A stretch of DNA of 23,925 nucleotides from an uncultured Acidaminococcus sp. (GCA_900538365.1 UPXT01000030.1:1-23925); one strand, 5' to 3'. Shown: positions 1 through 8,238, numbered from the stretch's first letter. Notes: generated by a model from the letters alone, not told the origin. Made by a program: numbers and translations.

Positions 1-67
1 CTGCTTCGCGTTTTTCCTAGCATCTGGGCCAATCTGGAGCCATATTCGAAAAAGGGGCATAAGAAGT

Positions 68-113
68 GCAAAAAGAGACTGCGAAAAATGAATCACGCAT
101 TTTTCACAGTCTC
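68..113 (-). terminator. Intrinsic terminator of the amino acid permease operon
   Basis: Read on the minus strand, arms GAGACTG and CAGTCTC, then one mismatch, then GAAAAATG and CATTTTTC form a 15-bp imperfect stem with a 7-nt loop. It is followed by TTTTT. It lies 8 nt after the permease stop codon. The 67 bases to its left carry no gene I can support. Confidence 0.85.
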
Positions 114-120
114 CCCTGAA

Positions 121-1434
121 TCAGGCTTCTTCGTCGTGATCTTTGATAAGACCAGCGTCTTTTTTCTTTTTATAGACAAGGTAGTAGGGTGCGATGACAA
201 GGATCCCGCCAAGGCCCCAGACAAGCTGCATCGGTTTGGCATTGGAGAGCATCCAGAGACTCGTTACAAAGGCAACGACCGGAACAAAGATACCGCCGGG
301 AATCTTATAGGTCCGTTCCCTGTCCTTCCACTTGCGGCGGAAGACAATGACCGAAAGGACCGTCGGCAGGTACTGGGTGAACCGGCTTACGGCACTGATG
401 GCGGCAAGGGTCGTAAAGCTGCCGCTCCAGGCAAGAAGGATGCTGAGAACGGCAACGACGACGCTTGATGCCCACGGCGTGCCCCAGCTCGTGCGCCGAT
501 TGAGAAAAGCCGGCAGCATACCGTCTTCAGCAAGGGACGTGCACGCCCGCGGTGCAATGAAGGATTCAGCAAGATTGATGCCGCCCATACTAAAGAGCGT
601 TCCAATCAGGATGAAGTAAGCGCCAATGGGTCCAACGGCGCGGCCAAAGGCAGTCTGGATAGGAGCTTTGTCCACTGCAAGATCCGGTCCCAAGATGCCA
701 ATGGAGATCCCCACGACAAGCATATAGATGATGGTAACAATGATCATGGTCAGGATAATGCCCCGAGGCAGGTCCTTTTTAGGATCCTTGAAGTCTTCAG
801 CAGCAACCGCAATGGCTTCAAATCCCGTGTACGCAAAGAACATGGTAATAGCGGCATTGGCAAAAGCTCCGTCAGCCATGTGGGTCGGAACAAAAGGCGT
901 GAAATTGCTGCCATTGACAAAAAACAGGCCCACAGCAATGAAGACGCACAAAGGAACCAATTTGGATATGGTCATGATGTTATTGAGGATCTTTGAAATC
1001 TTGACCCCTGCAATATTCATGATGGTGAGCCCGCCAATGAGCACAGCGGCAATGAGGTTCTTCATGGTGTCGCCGGCAAAAACCGGGAAGGCCGCGCCCA
1101 GTGCCGTCGCAAAGCCAACGGCCATAGCCGCCCAGGCAATGATGGTCACAACGAGCTTCAGCACGCCCACTTCATAGCCGACAAAATCCCCGAAAGCGGC
1201 CTTGGCATAAAGGTACGGGCCCCCATTCCGGGAAAAGAAACCGGCAACTTCCGCAAAGCAAAGAGCAAGGCAGCCAGCAAGAAACGCATCAAAAAGAAGG
1301 ATTAGGAGACTTGATGGTCCCATCAGGGCATAGGCCCGGTTTGGCAGAAGAAAGATCCCCGTCCCGATGATCCCGTTGATGCCGAGAAGGACAATGCTCC
1401 AAAGACCAAATTTATCTTTTTTATCTGTTCCCAT
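121..1434 (-). CDS. APC-family amino acid permease
   Basis: A 437-residue inner-membrane protein of the amino acid-polyamine-organocation superfamily, expected to import an amino acid by proton symport or exchange. What is seen: about twelve hydrophobic segments, an N-terminal stretch LLGINGIIGTGIFLLP that matches the family's first broken helix with its GxGIF substrate loop, and FFAYTGFEAIAVAAED, which matches the conserved helix 6 region. The start at 1434 is chosen because GGAGG sits about 8 nt upstream; an upstream in-frame ATG at 1488 lacks this and would sit deep inside the neighbour. It overlaps the end of the gamma-glutamyl hydrolase gene by 14 nt, so the two are probably translationally coupled. 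The substrate cannot be read from sequence; the partner gene suggests glutamate, GABA or a gamma-glutamyl compound (inference). Confidence 0.88.
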   Translation of the reverse strand: MGTDKKDKFGLWSIVLLGINGIIGTGIFLLPNRAYALMGPSSLLILLFDAFLAGCLALCFAEVAGFFSRNGGPYLYAKAAFGDFVGYEVGVLKLVVTIIAWAAMAVGFATALGAAFPVFAGDTMKNLIAAVLIGGLTIMNIAGVKISKILNNIMTISKLVPLCVFIAVGLFFVNGSNFTPFVPTHMADGAFANAAITMFFAYTGFEAIAVAAEDFKDPKKDLPRGIILTMIIVTIIYMLVVGISIGILGPDLAVDKAPIQTAFGRAVGPIGAYFILIGTLFSMGGINLAESFIAPRACTSLAEDGMLPAFLNRRTSWGTPWASSVVVAVLSILLAWSGSFTTLAAISAVSRFTQYLPTVLSVIVFRRKWKDRERTYKIPGGIFVPVVAFVTSLWMLSNAKPMQLVWGLGGILVIAPYYLVYKKKKDAGLIKDHDEEA

Positions 1435-2167
1435 GGCGCGCCTCCGCTTCCTTGATAAAGTCCACAAATAGGTTCCGTGCAGGCTCACTGTGAATGGACA
1501 TCATTTCCGGATGGAACTGATAGGCCATGAGATAGCTTTCTCCCGTCCCCTGCAGGGATTCCACGGTACCATCCTTGGCACGGGCCGTAACAAGAAGTCC
1601 TTGGCCCACTTCGTGCACGGTTTGGTGGTGATGGCTGTTCGTGACCCATTCCGTACGGCCAAGCAGGGAAGCCAGCCGACTTTGGGGATCGATTTCAATG
1701 GTATGTGTTGCCGTCGCTGGATCCTGGTTCTGGGAATGCTTCACAAAGGAATTGGGATCCTTGGAAAGATCCTGATAAAGCGTCCCTCCGTGTGCTACAT
1801 TGATGATCTGCAGACCGCGGCAGATCCCGACAACAGGGATTTTCCGTGCTTCTGCCCGCTTAAGGAGCAGCATGTCAAAATGATCCCGTTCCGGCCACAC
1901 CGCACCAATCTGCCGGCAAGGTTCTTCCCCATAAAGGAGGGGATATACATCGTGTCCGCCCGATAAAAGAAGCCCGTCGACGCGGTCCATAAGAGCTTCT
2001 GCGACATCATCCTCTTCATTGAAGGGAATGATGAGGGGGATACCGCCCGCTTCCGTAACAGAACGGACATAATCGTGGTTCACATAGCTTCGATGATAAC
2101 CCGGAAATTGCCCGCCGCCATCAACCATATGGCTGCCAGAGATCCCGATAACCGGTTTTGCTGTCAT
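1421..2167 (-). CDS. puuD: Gamma-glutamyl-gamma-aminobutyrate hydrolase-like class I amidotransferase (peptidase C26)
   Basis: A 248-residue cytoplasmic hydrolase of the PuuD type. The family cleaves gamma-glutamyl amide bonds, as in gamma-glutamyl-GABA of the putrescine pathway. The nucleophile elbow GICRGLQ carries Cys116, and QFHPEM near the C-terminus carries the His219 and Glu221 partners. LLLSGGHDVYP around residues 67-76 is the usual oxyanion-side glycine motif. Length is normal for the family. The ribosome site is a weak purine run, GAAAGAAG. It is the first gene of a pair with the permease, which suggests uptake and hydrolysis of a gamma-glutamyl or related amide. No other Puu genes are present, so the true substrate could differ; the symbol names the family rather than a proven function. 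Confidence 0.8.
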   Translation of the reverse strand: MTAKPVIGISGSHMVDGGGQFPGYHRSYVNHDYVRSVTEAGGIPLIIPFNEEDDVAEALMDRVDGLLLSGGHDVYPLLYGEEPCRQIGAVWPERDHFDMLLLKRAEARKIPVVGICRGLQIINVAHGGTLYQDLSKDPNSFVKHSQNQDPATATHTIEIDPQSRLASLLGRTEWVTNSHHHQTVHEVGQGLLVTARAKDGTVESLQGTGESYLMAYQFHPEMMSIHSEPARNLFVDFIKEAEARHGNR

Positions 2168-2207
2168 AGGAGTTCATCTTCTTTCTTAATTTATTTGTAT
2201 ATTTTTT

Positions 2208-2229
2208 ATTCTAACACAACAAAATTGTG
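2208..2229 (-). promoter_or_regulatory. Probable extended -10 promoter and small inverted repeat ahead of the amidotransferase gene
   Basis: On the minus strand the bases TGTTAGAAT form an extended -10 (TAGAAT at 2208-2213), about 40 nt before the ATG. The adjoining CACAA-N5-TTGTG inverted repeat (2215-2229) could be an operator. No good -35 box is visible, so the call is tentative. The rest of this 132-bp gap is AT rich. Confidence 0.35.
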
Positions 2230-2279
2230 AAGAAAATGAAAAATTTCTTTATTTAACAAAGATTGTGAAAAGAGTGTTC

Positions 2280-2301
2280 AAAGACGGGCTGCTCCGTCCT
2301 T
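2280..2301 (-). terminator. Weak hairpin at the metH stop codon
   Basis: On the minus strand AAGGACGG and CCGTCTTT pair over 8 positions (one G-T) around a 6-nt loop. The stem overlaps the metH stop codon. The following bases are TGAACAC rather than a T tract, so it may be a processing hairpin or an inefficient terminator. Confidence 0.3.
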
Positions 2302-4714
2302 ACTTATTGCGAAAAAGGGCATTGGCATAGCTTACGGCCGCAACGGCATTTCCTGCATAGGCATCCGCACCCAGTTCCTCTGCATACTCTTTGGTCATGA
2401 CGGCGCCGCCAACAATGATACGGCACCCCGGGGCCTTCTTGCGAAGCTGCTGGATGGTTTCTGCCATGGAGCCCAAAGTCGTTGTCATGAGAGCCGAAAG
2501 GCCCACAAGCTTTACATCCCGTTCCAAGGTCTTTTTCACGATGGCCTCGGGCGGCACATCCTTGCCAAGATCAATGACATCATAGCCATAGTTTTCAAGA
2601 AGCACCTTGACAATATTTTTCCCAATATCGTGGATGTCTCCCTTCACCGTAGCGACAATGACAGGGTCGCCTTTTCCCCGATCCGTACCCTTTTGGAGCA
2701 TCGCTTGCTTGATGATTTCAAAGCCTGCTTTGGCCGCGTCGGCACTCATGAGGAGCTGGGGCAGGAAGAGGCTCTTTTTTTCAAAGGCGTCGCCCACGCG
2801 GTTAAGGGCTGGAATCATATACTCATTGATGATGGAAAGTGCGTCCCTTCCTTCATCCAAAAGCGCTGCAACCGCCGTCTCAGCCGGTGAGATGAGGCCC
2901 TTTTCAATCGCTTCGTCAAGGGCATAGCGGCCTTGTTCGCCGCTGTCTTTTTTGGTGGCCGGGGCATGGGTTTCCCTTTTTTCTGTTGGCAGATCCGCAA
3001 AATAGGAAACATAGGCCTTGCAGCTTGTGTCGTACCCGCTCAAGGCGCCATAGGCAAGATAGGTTTCCATCATCGGTGCTGAATTGGGATTGATGATGCC
3101 TGCCGAAAGGCCCAGCTGCATAGCCGAGGCAAAAAAGGCACTGTTGACAGCGTCCCGCTGCGGAAGGCCAAAGGAAATATTCGAAACCCCCATGACCGTC
3201 TTGAGTCCTGCCTTTTTGAGCGTAGCGATGATGGAAAGGGCAATCTGGGCATTTTGTCCCCCCGTGCTGATGGTCATGGCAAGGGGATCAAGAAGCAGTG
3301 CCTTTTCGGAAAGCCCCGCCTTTTTGGCGCCCTCAATGACGCGGCGTGCGCTTTTGAGCCGGCCTTCCAGCGACTCCGCAATCCCGTCATCATCAAGACA
3401 AAGTCCAACCACCATTGCCCCATACTTCTTTGCTAGGGGCAGGACTGACGAAAGGGAACTTATCTTGCCATTTACGGAATTAAGCAGAGGCCGTCCGTTA
3501 TAAAGGCGCAGGGCCCGTTCCATGGCTTTGATATCCCCCGTGTCGATCTGGAGCGGCAGGGGCGTAATGGACTGAAGGGTCCGAACCGCCTTTTCAAGGA
3601 GGTCCGGTTCATCAATACCGGGTACGCCGACATTAACGTCAAGGACCTGGGCTCCTTTGTCAATCTGCTCCAAGGCAAGCTGGCACACATAATCCATATT
3701 GCCGGCCTTAAGGGCTTCTTTGAGCCGTTTTTTCCCCGTCGGATTGATGCGCTCGCCAATGATGACAGGCATACGGTCAAAACAAACGGGGGAACCATAG
3801 CCGGTAATGCATTCCGGGGCCCCTGTCCGTTTTTTCGGAATCGGCAGGTCGCCGCAGCTTTCAGCAAGGGCCTTGATGTGCTGGGGCGTTGTCCCACAGC
3901 AGCCGCCCAAAAGGGCTGTCTGGGGGGCAAATTCCAGCATGGTTGCGGCAAATTCCTCCGGTCCCACCTCAAAATGCGTGATGCCGTTGTGCGTGATAGG
4001 AAGACCGGCATTCGGGTTGACCGCTAGAGGCAGGTCTGTTGCCGCAAGGGCGCGGGGCACAAGGCGGCTGATTTCCTTGGGTCCCAGCCCGCAGTTGAAA
4101 CCAACAGCCGAAGCTCCCAGGGAGGAAGCAACAATCATGGCCGTTTCCACATCAGCGCCGCTTAGGAGCTTTCCTTCTTCGTCGAACGTAAAGGTCACCA
4201 CAAAAGGCAGGTCGGAATGTTCCTTTACGGCTAGGATTGCCGCTTTGGCCTCATAGGTATCACTCATGGTCTCAATCAGGACAAGGTCAGCACCGGCTTT
4301 TTTCCCTGCTTCGACCGCTTCCGCGTAAAGGGACACAGCCTCTTCAAACGGAAGGTCTCCATAGGGCTGGAGAAGCTTTCCTGTCGGTCCTAGGTCAAGG
4401 GCCACACAGCCTTTCTCGCCGCAAGCCTGGAAGGCCTTTTGGGCAAGTTTCACCGCTGCCGTAACAAGAGTCGAAACCTCCGGCGTACCATGGGCCTTTC
4501 CAAATTTGAGGCCATTGCAGCCAAAGGTATTGGTCTTGATGATTTGGGCCCCTGCCCTGATATAGGCTTCGTGGACGCCTTGGATCACATCAGCATGGCT
4601 CAGGTTCCACAGTTCCGGCAGCTCGCCCGGCATAAGCCCCGCGCTTTGGAGCATGGTTCCCATGCCGCCATCAAAAAACAAGCGTTCCTTTTCTAACCGT
4701 TCTCGAATCTCCAT
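2300..4714 (-). CDS. metH: Cobalamin-dependent methionine synthase, catalytic part without the reactivation domain
   Basis: An 804-residue cytoplasmic enzyme that moves a methyl group from methyltetrahydrofolate through cobalamin to homocysteine. Domains in order: a homocysteine S-methyltransferase barrel (about 1-300) with zinc ligands Cys208 in NCGLGP and Cys272-Cys273 in LGGCCGTTP; a pterin-binding barrel starting at GERINPTG (about 320-570); a B12 cap helical module (about 605-680); and a B12 domain with GDIHDIG (Asp693, His695, Gly698) and GLSAL. E. coli MetH, at about 1227 residues, carries a fourth SAM-binding reactivation domain. That domain is absent here and is encoded by the gene 2 nt upstream. 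The start at 4714 fits the domain boundary and has GAGGAA upstream. It is the last gene of the metF operon. Confidence 0.95.
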   Translation of the reverse strand: MEIRERLEKERLFFDGGMGTMLQSAGLMPGELPELWNLSHADVIQGVHEAYIRAGAQIIKTNTFGCNGLKFGKAHGTPEVSTLVTAAVKLAQKAFQACGEKGCVALDLGPTGKLLQPYGDLPFEEAVSLYAEAVEAGKKAGADLVLIETMSDTYEAKAAILAVKEHSDLPFVVTFTFDEEGKLLSGADVETAMIVASSLGASAVGFNCGLGPKEISRLVPRALAATDLPLAVNPNAGLPITHNGITHFEVGPEEFAATMLEFAPQTALLGGCCGTTPQHIKALAESCGDLPIPKKRTGAPECITGYGSPVCFDRMPVIIGERINPTGKKRLKEALKAGNMDYVCQLALEQIDKGAQVLDVNVGVPGIDEPDLLEKAVRTLQSITPLPLQIDTGDIKAMERALRLYNGRPLLNSVNGKISSLSSVLPLAKKYGAMVVGLCLDDDGIAESLEGRLKSARRVIEGAKKAGLSEKALLLDPLAMTISTGGQNAQIALSIIATLKKAGLKTVMGVSNISFGLPQRDAVNSAFFASAMQLGLSAGIINPNSAPMMETYLAYGALSGYDTSCKAYVSYFADLPTEKRETHAPATKKDSGEQGRYALDEAIEKGLISPAETAVAALLDEGRDALSIINEYMIPALNRVGDAFEKKSLFLPQLLMSADAAKAGFEIIKQAMLQKGTDRGKGDPVIVATVKGDIHDIGKNIVKVLLENYGYDVIDLGKDVPPEAIVKKTLERDVKLVGLSALMTTTLGSMAETIQQLRKKAPGCRIIVGGAVMTKEYAEELGADAYAGNAVAAVSYANALFRNK

Positions 4715-4716
4715 CG

Positions 4717-5412
4717 TCAAGGTTCCTCTTTCCGGAAAGGACAGTTCAAGGCCGTACAGGCATTGCACGAGCCATGACGATCATCCGGTTCCTTTCTGGT
4801 TTCATTTTGTAGGCCGTGGTCGATGCCAATCACAGCCGTTACGGACTTGATAGGCGCCATTAGGCCTCCTGCCGTCAAGGTTAGGCCGATTTTCTTAGGC
4901 AGCTCCAAGAGGCGAAAAATCTTTTCCTGCTCCGTAAGCGGCCAATCCCCATACCCTGGAGAAAATTGTGTCCGGTAGGTAAACTCAGCAGATAACTTTC
5001 CCTTCCATGCCGCTTCCAGCTCGTCACAGTAACTTTCAATAAGCGCTGCACCAACGGCTTGAGCCGCGGCTCCATAGGCAATCCGCTGCAGACTGAGGCG
5101 TCGGATGCCGATATCAAAGCGGCTGCCCAAGGTGGCCCCAAAAAGGATCACTTCCGTGCAGCCCAAAAGGTGTTTGGCAAGCTGGCTGCTTTCAAAGACC
5201 GTACCGCCCGCAAGTTCCACGCGGCCCATCCTGCCGTCACAAGGGGGCGTGACGCGGCAGGAAAGACGCCGTTTCACGGAACGCGGCTGGACTTCGTTGC
5301 GAAGGGCGATAAACGCTTCATCAACAAGGCGCGCCGCTTCCCGATCATCTTTTTTGGCACCGAAATAGCGAACGGCTTCCTTTTCATCAAAGGGAATCTT
5401 TACTTGTGCCAT
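4717..5412 (-). CDS. Stand-alone methionine synthase reactivation (SAM-binding) domain protein
   Basis: A 231-residue protein matching the vitamin B12-dependent methionine synthase activation domain. In one-piece MetH this domain binds S-adenosylmethionine and re-methylates cobalamin that has oxidised to cob(II)alamin. The visible family core is SPGYGDWPLTEQ, followed by IGLTLT and LMAPIKSVTAVIGI, equivalent to the substrate pocket and final strand. It ends with a short Cys-rich tail, CNACTALNCPF, that could bind a metal or iron-sulfur cluster (inference). AAGGAG lies upstream of the ATG at 5412. The stop is 2 nt before the metH start and the start is 10 nt after metF, so the three proteins are probably made together and this one acts in trans on MetH. 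Confidence 0.88.
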   Translation of the reverse strand: MAQVKIPFDEKEAVRYFGAKKDDREAARLVDEAFIALRNEVQPRSVKRRLSCRVTPPCDGRMGRVELAGGTVFESSQLAKHLLGCTEVILFGATLGSRFDIGIRRLSLQRIAYGAAAQAVGAALIESYCDELEAAWKGKLSAEFTYRTQFSPGYGDWPLTEQEKIFRLLELPKKIGLTLTAGGLMAPIKSVTAVIGIDHGLQNETRKEPDDRHGSCNACTALNCPFRKEEP

Positions 5413-5422
5413 CTTGGACTCC

Positions 5423-6289
5423 TTACAATTTAATGACTTCCGAAAGAGAACGGCGGATGCCGCCAATGACTTCCGGTTTATTCATAGTATAAACATGGAT
5501 ATGGTTGAATCCGTTGGCAATCAGGTCCATGATCTGACCCGTCGTATACGCCATCCCCGCCTGGCGCAGGGCCTCCGGATGATCACCAAAGCGCTCCACC
5601 ACGGCCCGCAGCTTGCTGGGAATGGGCGTTCCACTGAGGGTAAAGATGCGTTCCACCTGCTTTGCGTTCGTAATCGGCATGACGCCGGCCACAACAGGAA
5701 CACGGACCCCTTTGGCCAGGAGCCGATACATGAAGTTATAGAACATCTCATTATCGAAGAACATTTGAGTCACGAGAAAATCGCAGCCTGCCTCCACCTT
5801 GCGTTTCATGTTCTCCAAGTCTTCATCCAGCGTCCGCGATTCAGGATGCCCCTCAGGATAAGTAGCACAGCCCACGCAGAAATCTCCCGTTTCCTTGATG
5901 AAGCGGACGAGGTCGCTGGCATGGGGAAAGTCTGACTCCGGCAGTTCGTCCATCCCTTGAGGACGGTCACCACGCAGGGCGAGGACATTATCAATACCGC
6001 CTGCTTTCATGTCGTGAAGGACGCGGGCAATGCCATCTTTTCTTGCGCCGATACAAGTTAGATGCGCCAAGGCCGGGACCCCGCTCCGCTCGACCTCGGA
6101 GGCAATCGCAAGACTCTTGCCGACTGCGGTGCCGCCAGCGCCGTAGGTGACACTCATATAGTCCACCCCATCGATGGCAATGGCATGGACAATATCCATG
6201 GCATTTTGCAGTTCTGTTCCCTTTTTAGGCGGGAAAAGTTCGCATGATATGGTTACTTTGGGACTTTCTAGAAGTTCCTTGATTTTCAT
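5423..6289 (-). CDS. metF: Methylenetetrahydrofolate reductase
   Basis: A 288-residue cytoplasmic flavoprotein that reduces methylene-tetrahydrofolate to methyl-tetrahydrofolate, the methyl donor for MetH encoded in the same operon. Visible family signatures are ISCELFPPK at the N-terminus, SVTYGAGG (the conserved pterin/flavin strand), HLTCIGA, NVLALRGDRP and TQMFFD. Length is normal. The true start is the ATG at 6289, with AAGGGGG upstream; the open frame extends far upstream, but that extension crosses the promoter. It is first in a three-gene operon and has a clear promoter about 30 nt upstream. Confidence 0.95.
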   Translation of the reverse strand: MKIKELLESPKVTISCELFPPKKGTELQNAMDIVHAIAIDGVDYMSVTYGAGGTAVGKSLAIASEVERSGVPALAHLTCIGARKDGIARVLHDMKAGGIDNVLALRGDRPQGMDELPESDFPHASDLVRFIKETGDFCVGCATYPEGHPESRTLDEDLENMKRKVEAGCDFLVTQMFFDNEMFYNFMYRLLAKGVRVPVVAGVMPITNAKQVERIFTLSGTPIPSKLRAVVERFGDHPEALRQAGMAYTTGQIMDLIANGFNHIHVYTMNKPEVIGGIRRSLSEVIKL

Positions 6290-6306
6290 GGCTGGGCCCC
6301 CTTCTC

Positions 6307-6348
6307 TTACAATGTCCCTATTGTAATACAAAGAAAAAAGATAGGCAA
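6307..6348 (-). promoter_or_regulatory. metF operon promoter with overlapping palindromic operator
   Basis: On the minus strand the -35 is TTGCCT (6343-6348) and the -10 is TACAAT (6320-6325), with a 17-bp spacer. A perfect inverted repeat TTACAAT-N6-ATTGTAA (6307-6326) covers the -10 and the likely start point, so a dimeric repressor bound there would block transcription. The leader is only about 25 nt, too short for an S-box riboswitch. The regulator is unknown. Confidence 0.65.
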
Positions 6349-6452
6349 TGAAAAAAGGAAAAAAGTAACAGGTTGTCTGCAAGGATGCTCCTTCTGCGTT
6401 TTTATCGTAAAAACCAGGACGCAGGCACAGAAGGCACACCATGCGGTTCCAT

Positions 6453-6494
6453 AAAAAAAAGACGGAAGACACGTCAAAAAACCGTGCTCCGTCT
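6453..6494 (-). terminator. Intrinsic terminator of the TetR gene
   Basis: On the minus strand AGACGGA pairs with TCCGTCT, with an inner CACG/CGTG helix, followed by eight T residues in total. It lies 21 nt after the TetR-family stop codon and isolates the metF operon from it. Confidence 0.85.
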
Positions 6495-6515
6495 GATCAC
6501 CAAGAGAAAATGGCG

Positions 6516-7169
6516 TCATTTCAGGGAATCCATCTCCCTCACCAAGGGCCGCGTTCCAGGCTCCCCCAGTCCCTCCAGTCCATACATGGTAAACCGTAGG
6601 AGCTGGAGCTGCAGCTCGTACCATTCCGTATTCTTGCACCAGCCAATCTTCTTATTGACGGCCATGGACCCGTTGATGATGCTCCAAAAGATGTTTTCCG
6701 TGATATGGGCCGGAATGCCCCCTTTTTCTGCCATATAAGCAATGAAATGGCCTTTTTCCATAGCGAAGATTTTTTCCATCATGAGAGGCAAAATCGTATC
6801 ATCCTTCATGAGAGGATGGTATTTGGGAATATCGATGAGGCGATGACAAGGCGGCAGGCGGTCATTATAAGCCTTAAACACAGCAAGGTCATTTTGCCGG
6901 ACCACATCCCATAGATCCTCAAAAGACTCATGACAGGTTCGATCCGTTATGGAATCCAAAAAAATAAGCGCGTCATTCATGATGTCATCGACCAAATCAT
7001 AGATATCAAGATAATGGGCATAGAAGGTCTCTCTTGTGATTCCAGCCTTTTGGCAGAGAGCCGTAATCCGGATCTTCAGGAAAGGTTTCTTTTTCAGCAT
7101 AACCAAAAAGGTATCCTTAATATGATTGCGTGTGCTCTTTGTCCGCACGGGAAGCATCTTTTCGCTCAT
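6516..7169 (-). CDS. TetR/AcrR-family transcriptional regulator
   Basis: A 217-residue DNA-binding regulator. The N-terminal helix-turn-helix is visible as residues 13-60, with ITALCQKAGITRETFYAHY as the typical TetR recognition region. The rest is a helical ligand-binding and dimerisation domain that I cannot assign to a ligand. AAGGAGG lies upstream of the ATG. It is divergent from the YcaC-like hydrolase across a 150-bp spacer that carries a palindrome, so it most likely represses that gene and perhaps itself (inference from layout). Confidence 0.88.
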   Translation of the reverse strand: MSEKMLPVRTKSTRNHIKDTFLVMLKKKPFLKIRITALCQKAGITRETFYAHYLDIYDLVDDIMNDALIFLDSITDRTCHESFEDLWDVVRQNDLAVFKAYNDRLPPCHRLIDIPKYHPLMKDDTILPLMMEKIFAMEKGHFIAYMAEKGGIPAHITENIFWSIINGSMAVNKKIGWCKNTEWYELQLQLLRFTMYGLEGLGEPGTRPLVREMDSLK

Positions 7170-7189
7170 GGTCGTCCCTCCTTGATTCC

Positions 7190-7218
7190 ATTATACCATC
7201 GTCAGGATAAGGAATAGG
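7190..7218 (-). promoter_or_regulatory. Probable promoter of the TetR gene
   Basis: A perfect -10 TATAAT on the minus strand (7190-7195) lies about 20 nt before the start codon. The -35 at the usual distance, CCTATT (7213-7218), is poor, which would suit a weak or regulated promoter. Confidence 0.45.
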
Positions 7219-7245
7219 GATTTACTATACAAAATTCGAAATCTG

Positions 7246-7279
7246 TCTGTTGATAACAGATATTTATTCCTGATAAGAT
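7246..7279 (+). promoter_or_regulatory. Hydrolase promoter with palindromic operator
   Basis: The -35 TTGATA (7250-7255), an 18-bp spacer and the extended -10 TG-A-TAAGAT (7271-7279) precede the hydrolase gene. A 15-bp palindrome TCTGTT-GAT-AACAGA (7246-7260) sits exactly on the -35, and outer half sites ATCTGT/ACAGAT (7241-7246 and 7256-7261) overlap it. This is a likely site for the divergent TetR-family protein. Confidence 0.6.
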
Positions 7280-7319
7280 GTACATACAACAAACCCTAGT
7301 AAATAAGGAGGTTATCATC

Positions 7320-8006
7320 ATGAATGAACTTTACAAAAACTTTAATGGAGACGCTCCGAAAATCGATCCAAAGGATGCGGTTATGCTCCTCATCGACCAT
7401 CAGAGCGGTCTTTTCCAGTGCATCAACGATATGGATTTCAAAAGGGTCCGCGACCATGCCATTGCCCTTGCAGAAGCAGCCACCCTTGCCGGCATCCCGG
7501 TCATTACGACGGCATCCGTTCCCCAAGGCCCCAATGGTCCGCTCATTCCTGAAATCCACCAGGCAGCTCCCCATGCCGTCTATGTTCCTCGCCGCGGTGA
7601 AATCAACTCCTGGGACTGCCCTGCCTTTGTCGAAGCCGTAAAGAAAACAGGCCGCAAGACCCTCATCATTGCCGGTACCGTCACAAGCGTCTGCCTCGCC
7701 TTCCCGGCCATCAGCGCGGTTCGTGATGGCTACAAAGTTTTTGCCCTGCCTGATGCATCCGGCACCTATTCCAAGATGGCTGAAGAAATTTCCCTCGCCC
7801 GGATGGTCCAAGCCGGTGTCATTCCTATGGACACGTCTTCTGCCATTGCCGAAATCCAGCAGACCTGGCATCGTGACGACTGGGAAAAATGGGCCAACGT
7901 CTGGGCTCGGATTTTCACGAACTACGGACTTCTGCTTGAAAGCTATGCTAAGGCCGTCGAAGTCACAAAAACAGGCGAACCCATGGACAGCCTGCGCGAA
8001 GACTAA
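7320..8006 (+). CDS. YcaC-like isochorismatase-fold cysteine hydrolase
   Basis: A 228-residue cytoplasmic hydrolase of the isochorismatase superfamily, closest by eye to E. coli YcaC. Visible are LLIDHQSG with the catalytic Asp26, TTASVPQGPNGPLIPE, the INSWD strand, and GTVTSVCLAFPA with the nucleophile Cys125. The C-terminal part (GLLLESY near the end) also fits YcaC. Relatives act on small amides or remain without known substrate; none can be assigned here. The ATG at 7320 has a perfect AAGGAGGT 8 nt upstream; an in-frame upstream ATG at 7278 overlaps the promoter and is rejected. It stands alone, divergent from a TetR regulator, which suggests induction by a small molecule. Confidence 0.87.
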   Translation: MNELYKNFNGDAPKIDPKDAVMLLIDHQSGLFQCINDMDFKRVRDHAIALAEAATLAGIPVITTASVPQGPNGPLIPEIHQAAPHAVYVPRRGEINSWDCPAFVEAVKKTGRKTLIIAGTVTSVCLAFPAISAVRDGYKVFALPDASGTYSKMAEEISLARMVQAGVIPMDTSSAIAEIQQTWHRDDWEKWANVWARIFTNYGLLLESYAKAVEVTKTGEPMDSLRED

Positions 8007-8054
8007 GTCTCTATTGATTCATTCCCCGCACACGGGGTCTTTCTCTCTCGGAAC

Positions 8055-8093
8055 AAAAAGTTCCTTCCTCTTCCTAGGGGAAGGAACTTTTTT
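8055..8093 (+). terminator. Intrinsic terminator of the YcaC-like gene
   Basis: AAAAGTTCCTTCC (8056-8068) and GGAAGGAACTTTT (8079-8091) form a 13-bp perfect stem around a 10-nt loop, continued by further T residues. The A-rich left flank could let it work on the minus strand too. Confidence 0.88.
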
Positions 8094-8238
8094 ATTATGA
8101 TAAAAATAAAAAAGGCCGCTTCACGCAGCTCTTGACGGCAGCAATGAGTAGAGCCGCTCCACTTGGCGTCTATGCCACTCCTGCCCCCCTTTCGCCTATA
8201 GCTGTCCAAGCGTGAGCGCTTTTTGCGAAATACGACAG

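Noticed and set aside
6290..6515. SAM riboswitch in front of metF
   Set aside because: The promoter lies about 30 nt from the start codon. The only terminator in the gap belongs to the TetR gene, and no S-box core is visible.
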